Below the pieces are notes generated by a model. That model was not told where the DNA came from. It was given only the letters and a program-made list of their open reading frames with translations, and did no database searches. DNA of 64,000 nucleotides from Selenomonas sp. AB3002 (lineage in GTDB: Bacteria; Bacillota; Negativicutes; Selenomonadales; Selenomonadaceae): positions 771,001-835,000 of the forward strand of contig NZ_JNIO01000002.1 of NCBI RefSeq assembly GCF_000702545.1, read 5' to 3'. Position numbers and translations under genes: made by a program. Positions 61,067 to 64,000 of the stretch are shown here, one piece after another. Each line of letters opens with the position of its first letter. The stretch's first letter is position 1.

Positions 61067-62404
61067 TCAATGCCACACCCCTGCAAAACTCGTCAGACCA
61101 TCTATGGCCTCCTCCCCAGCTGAGTTATGATAGGTCAGATCCGACACCAGCACTCCCTGCACATACTGGCCAGTGCCTTCATTGATGAAATAACCGCTGG
61201 TGCTGTGGATGCAGAGCGGTGTGCCGCTGGCATCCGTGCCCAGATACATCATCACATGGCCGGGTTTGAAAAGCAGGTCTCCCGGCTCAGCCTGCTGTCG
61301 CAGCGCTGCATAACGTGCCTCTGTGGAGAGGCCGCCCATTTTCACCTGCTTCAAGAGTGCCAGTTCCTGATGATCGGCATCCCGGGGAATCTTCAGGCCC
61401 ATGGTGTGATAAACATCCTGCACAAAGGAGGAGCAATCCACGCTATTATCCTGCCCACCCCAGCCGTAGGTATCGCCAAGGCATTTGAAGGCCATGGCGA
61501 TGAAATTACCGCGGGTGCAGGGCAGATAGCCCTCGTGGAGGGTTTCATCAAAATCAGCAGGGCAGTTGTCTATATAAAGCCAGCCTTCAGCGTCCCGCTG
61601 AGGAAGCAGCAGGCCCCTCGTCCCCGCTTCCAGGCTGCCGGTGCTGCCATGGACCTTGCCCAGAGGAATCGCTGCCCCCAGCTGATAGAGCTGGGAAATG
61701 CCCCCCGCTTCCAAAGTCTTGCGATTTTGGGTGACAACAGCCACCTGAGCGGGAGCTGCATATCTCAGCCAGTCCTCTCTTTCAGCCAGAGCCAGGCTGT
61801 CCAGGCTCACCCAGCCCTGGTAATCCTCTGCCTGCACGAAAGCAAACTTTCCATCAAGGCTTCTGTGCCAGATCAGCACCGCCTCCGCCGGGTCCAGCAC
61901 CGTGCCCTGCAGGTCGTCATAATGCTCATCAGGCTCGTCATTCCAAGCCTCAGACACAGGCAACAAGCGCAGAGCAGCCCGCTGGACGGTGACAGCATAC
62001 TCTGCCTCTGCCTCCTCTGGCAAATCAACCAGCTTGCAGTTCCTGCGGGCCTGCTGCCAGCTGTCCCAGGTAAGCAATTCTCCTCCCACATACTCCTCAG
62101 GCAGCTTCTCCTGCCAAAAGTCCTGCATGGCAGCCATGATATGCTGCCTTACCTCCCGCCCCGGCAAACGGTCAGGAGAGGCTGTGAGGTCTATAAGAGA
62201 GGTATCCCGCAGCTGCAAGTCCTGATTCTGGGCAGAAATCTGCTCCGGTGTCAGGATAACTTCCTGGGCATGGGTAGTACGTGAAAGCCAGTAGCCAGGA
62301 GCAGCTTCAACGCCAAAACGGCCGCTGCCAGCCTCTGCCGAAAAGGCACTCAGCATGACTATAGAGCCCAGCAATAGCGATGCACATATCCTTTTCAAAT
62401 TCAT
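61067..62404 (-). CDS. NlpC/P60 cell-wall endopeptidase with SH3 domains
   Basis: 445 aa. Signal peptide MNLKRICASLLLGSIVMLSA ending SAEA; bacterial SH3 domains (about 130-270, e.g. DLQGTVLDPAEAVLIWHRSL, DYQGWVSLDSL); C-terminal NlpC/P60 domain with the catalytic Cys in NSVDCSSFVQDVYHTMG and His in FKPGHVMMYLG. It cleaves peptidoglycan stem peptides. Layout is like the YgiM/YkfC group with SH3b and NlpC/P60 domains. AGGAGGATTAGG before the ATG. Confidence 0.9.
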   Translation of the reverse strand: MNLKRICASLLLGSIVMLSAFSAEAGSGRFGVEAAPGYWLSRTTHAQEVILTPEQISAQNQDLQLRDTSLIDLTASPDRLPGREVRQHIMAAMQDFWQEKLPEEYVGGELLTWDSWQQARRNCKLVDLPEEAEAEYAVTVQRAALRLLPVSEAWNDEPDEHYDDLQGTVLDPAEAVLIWHRSLDGKFAFVQAEDYQGWVSLDSLALAEREDWLRYAAPAQVAVVTQNRKTLEAGGISQLYQLGAAIPLGKVHGSTGSLEAGTRGLLLPQRDAEGWLYIDNCPADFDETLHEGYLPCTRGNFIAMAFKCLGDTYGWGGQDNSVDCSSFVQDVYHTMGLKIPRDADHQELALLKQVKMGGLSTEARYAALRQQAEPGDLLFKPGHVMMYLGTDASGTPLCIHSTSGYFINEGTGQYVQGVLVSDLTYHNSAGEEAIDGLTSFAGVWH

Positions 62405-62425
62405 TCCTAATCCTCCTTCAAAAAC

Positions 62426-62455
62426 AAGAAAAGCCCAAGCCGTTAAGCTTGAGCT
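62426..62455 (-). terminator. Terminator of the rRNA/tRNA operon
   Basis: AGCTCAAGC...GCTTGGGCT (one G-U) with TTTCTTG on the minus strand. Confidence 0.7.
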
Positions 62456-62466
62456 GTAAGTTCAAC

Positions 62467-62552
62467 TGGTGCGGTTGATGGGACTTGAACCCATACGTCT
62501 TGTGAACACTACCCCCTCAAAGTAGCGCGTCTGCCAATTCCGCCACAACCGC
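62467..62552 (-). tRNA. tRNA-Leu(GAG)
   Basis: Full cloverleaf with long variable arm and encoded CCA; anticodon loop TTGAGGG. Almost identical to the copy at 62709. Confidence 0.9.
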
Positions 62553-62581
62553 GTATCATGAATTTCATTTAGATAAAAAAA

Positions 62582-62667
62582 TGGTGCGGTCGAGAGGACT
62601 TGAACCTCCACGGTATTGCTACCACTAGCGCCTGAAGCTAGCGCGTCTGCCATTCCGCCACGACCGC
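62582..62667 (-). tRNA. tRNA-Leu(CAG)
   Basis: Acceptor GCGGTCG, anticodon loop TTCAGGC, long variable arm, CCA encoded. Confidence 0.9.
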
Positions 62668-62708
62668 ATGTTTGTATTATATATCAATTATATGGATTTG
62701 TCAAGAGA

Positions 62709-62794
62709 TGGTGCGGTCGATGGGACTTGAACCCATACGTCTTGTGAACACTACCCCCTCAAAGTAGCGCGTCTGCCAATTCCGCCACGACCGC
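62709..62794 (-). tRNA. tRNA-Leu(GAG), second copy
   Basis: Acceptor GCGGTCG; anticodon loop TTGAGGG; CCA encoded. Confidence 0.9.
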
Positions 62795-62825
62795 AATATA
62801 TAATTTTTAGCGAAATAAGGGAAAA

Positions 62826-62914
62826 TGGTGCCGAGGACCGGAATCGAACCGGTACGGTTGTCTCCAACCGACGGATTTTAAGTCCGTTGCGTCTGCCAGT
62901 TCCGCCACCCCGGC
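62826..62914 (-). tRNA. tRNA-Leu(TAA)
   Basis: Acceptor GCCGGGG, anticodon loop CTTAAAA, long variable arm. Confidence 0.9.
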
Positions 62915-62930
62915 AGCTTATTCAATAAAG

Positions 62931-63006
<76 letters not shown>

Positions 63007-63016
63007 AAAAGCTAAG

Positions 63017-63092
63017 TGGAGCTGGCGAGAGGAATTGAACCCCCAACCTGCTGATTACAAGTCAGCTGCTCTACCAATTGAGCTACACCAGC
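63017..63092 (-). tRNA. tRNA-Thr(TGT)
   Basis: Acceptor GCTGGTG, anticodon loop CTTGTAA, CCA encoded. Confidence 0.9.
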
Positions 63093-63100
63093 TTGATAAA

Positions 63101-63177
63101 TGGTGCCTCAGAGCGGAATCGAACCACTGACACGGGGATTTTCAGTCCCCTGCTCTACCAACTGAGCTACCGAGGCA
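63101..63177 (-). tRNA. tRNA-Phe(GAA)
   Basis: Acceptor TGCCTCG, anticodon loop CTGAAAA, CCA encoded. Confidence 0.9.
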
Positions 63178-63233
63178 TTTCATCAAAACAAGTTGAAAAT
63201 TTATATTATAAACGCTTTCGCGTTATAATCAAG

Positions 63234-63310
63234 TGGCGACCCCAAGGAGACTTGAACTCCTGACCTCCGCCGTGACAGGGCGGCGTTCTAACCAACTAAA
63301 CTATGGGGCC
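63234..63310 (-). tRNA. tRNA-Asp(GTC)
   Basis: Acceptor GGCCCCA, anticodon loop CTGTCAC, discriminator G, CCA encoded. Confidence 0.9.
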
Positions 63311-63316
63311 ATAATA

Positions 63317-63392
<76 letters not shown>

Positions 63393-63397
63393 ATAAA

Positions 63398-63473
<76 letters not shown>

Positions 63474-63500
63474 ATGATAAAAGGGGAATACTATCTATAT

Positions 63501-63576
63501 TGGTGGCTCACCCGGGGGTCGAACCCGGGACAACCTGATTAAAAGTCAGGTGCTCTACCAACTGAGCTAGTGAACC
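63501..63576 (-). tRNA. tRNA-Lys(TTT)
   Basis: Acceptor GGTTCAC, anticodon loop CTTTTAA, CCA encoded. Confidence 0.9.
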
Positions 63577-63580
63577 AACA

Positions 63581-63654
63581 TGGCTGGGGTAGCTGGATTC
63601 GAACCAGCGGTGCGGGAGTCAAAGTCCCGTGCCTTAACCACTTGGCGATACCCC
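63581..63654 (-). tRNA. tRNA-Gln(TTG)
   Basis: Begins GGGGTATCG, anticodon loop CTTTGAC, CCA encoded. Confidence 0.9.
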
Positions 63655-63692
63655 AATTAGTTATGGGGGGCTCCCCAGATTATTTTTAAAAT

Positions 63693-63768
63693 TGGCTCCT
63701 CGAACAGGACTCGAACCTGTGACATTCTGATTAACAGTCAGACGCTCTACCGACTGAGCTATCGAGGA
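63693..63768 (-). tRNA. tRNA-Asn(GTT)
   Basis: Acceptor TCCTCGA, anticodon loop CTGTTAA, CCA encoded. First tRNA after 5S. Confidence 0.9.
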
Positions 63769-63775
63769 ATCAAAC

Positions 63776-63890
63776 TGGCAGCTTCCTATCCTCCCAGCCC
63801 GTCTCCAGGCAAGTACTTTCGGCCTCTGAATGCTTAACTACTGTGTTCGGAATGGGAACAGGTGGATCCATTCAGGCATCGCCACCAGAT
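63776..63890 (-). rRNA. rrf: 5S ribosomal RNA
   Basis: Minus strand starts CTGGTGGCGATG and contains CCGAACACAGTAGTTAAG and the closing stem GCTGCCA, as in Firmicute 5S. Ends are approximate. Confidence 0.9.
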
Positions 63891-63960
63891 ATTCAGTTGA
63901 AAGATTGCTCTTTCAAAACTATACAGAAGAATTACTTTGCGTTGAACATCTTAGATTAAG

Positions 63961-64000
63961 TTAAGCCCTCGACATATTAGTAGTAGTTAGCTTCATACCT
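63961..64000 (-). rRNA. rrl: 23S ribosomal RNA, 3' end only
   Basis: The minus strand reads AGGTATGAAGCTAACTACTA...TATGTCGAGGGCTTAA, the conserved 3' end of 23S. The gene continues past the right edge of the window. Confidence 0.85.

Overview
The window looks like a chromosome segment of a Negativicutes bacterium close to Selenomonas or Mitsuokella. Firmicute-type genes and Shine-Dalgarno sequences sit beside outer-membrane machinery: an autotransporter beta-barrel, a TolC/AcrA/AcrB-type efflux set and lipoproteins. The genus is inferred from this mix, not proven. Only the left 15.5 kb looks accessory.

Layout. (1) 1-4132, minus strand: a tightly coupled plasmid-, phage- or ICE-like operon (DUF932 protein, tiny ORF, zinc-ribbon protein, M20-like peptidase, PD-(D/E)XK nuclease cut by the window edge). 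(2) 4233-6346: a small HAD phosphatase, then an IS element whose transposase is split by a +1 frame change. (3) 6477-15386: AT-richer accessory genes. They include two paralogous Sel1-repeat proteins (one carrying a degenerate HPr-like domain), a glycine/alanine-rich small protein beside an unknown 367-residue protein, XRE regulators, two excisionase-like proteins behind a hairpin-rich leader, and an Rpn-family nuclease gene followed by two free-standing copies of its C-terminal domain. (4) 15693-19355: a large autotransporter with an HExxH metallopeptidase-like N-terminus. (5) 19506-26621: an AfuABC/FbpABC-type ABC transporter, a LytS/YesM-type histidine kinase, a HAD phosphatase and an AraC-type response regulator. 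(6) 26746-34275: larE and an amino-acid transport cluster in which RsbW-like ATPase domains are fused to an ABC ATPase and to a dicarboxylate-type symporter. A free RsbW-like protein and a divergent STAS protein, joined to a kinase remnant, complete it. (7) 34290-40027: an RND efflux operon. (8) 40196-45111: scpB-like decarboxylase and the fructose operon (fruR-fruK-fruA) with phased operator-like repeats. (9) 45339-62404: housekeeping and transport genes (YitT, GGDEF plus a degenerate kinase, YhdT/PanF, AzlCD, a symporter, a POT transporter, TrpS, a chemotaxis receptor, a lactate dehydrogenase-like enzyme, an NlpC/P60 protein). (10) 62427-64000, minus strand: the distal end of an rRNA operon (23S end, 5S, thirteen tRNAs).

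Best candidates for something new: the Rpn gene with an internal start plus duplicated C-terminal (antitoxin-like) ORFs at 13947-15386; the transporters fused to partner-switch ATPase domains at 27629-34275; and the Sel1/HPr-like island at 6477-12472. Starts were chosen from Shine-Dalgarno position and overlap with the upstream gene. Family names come from recognising sequence patterns by eye, since no database search was possible.
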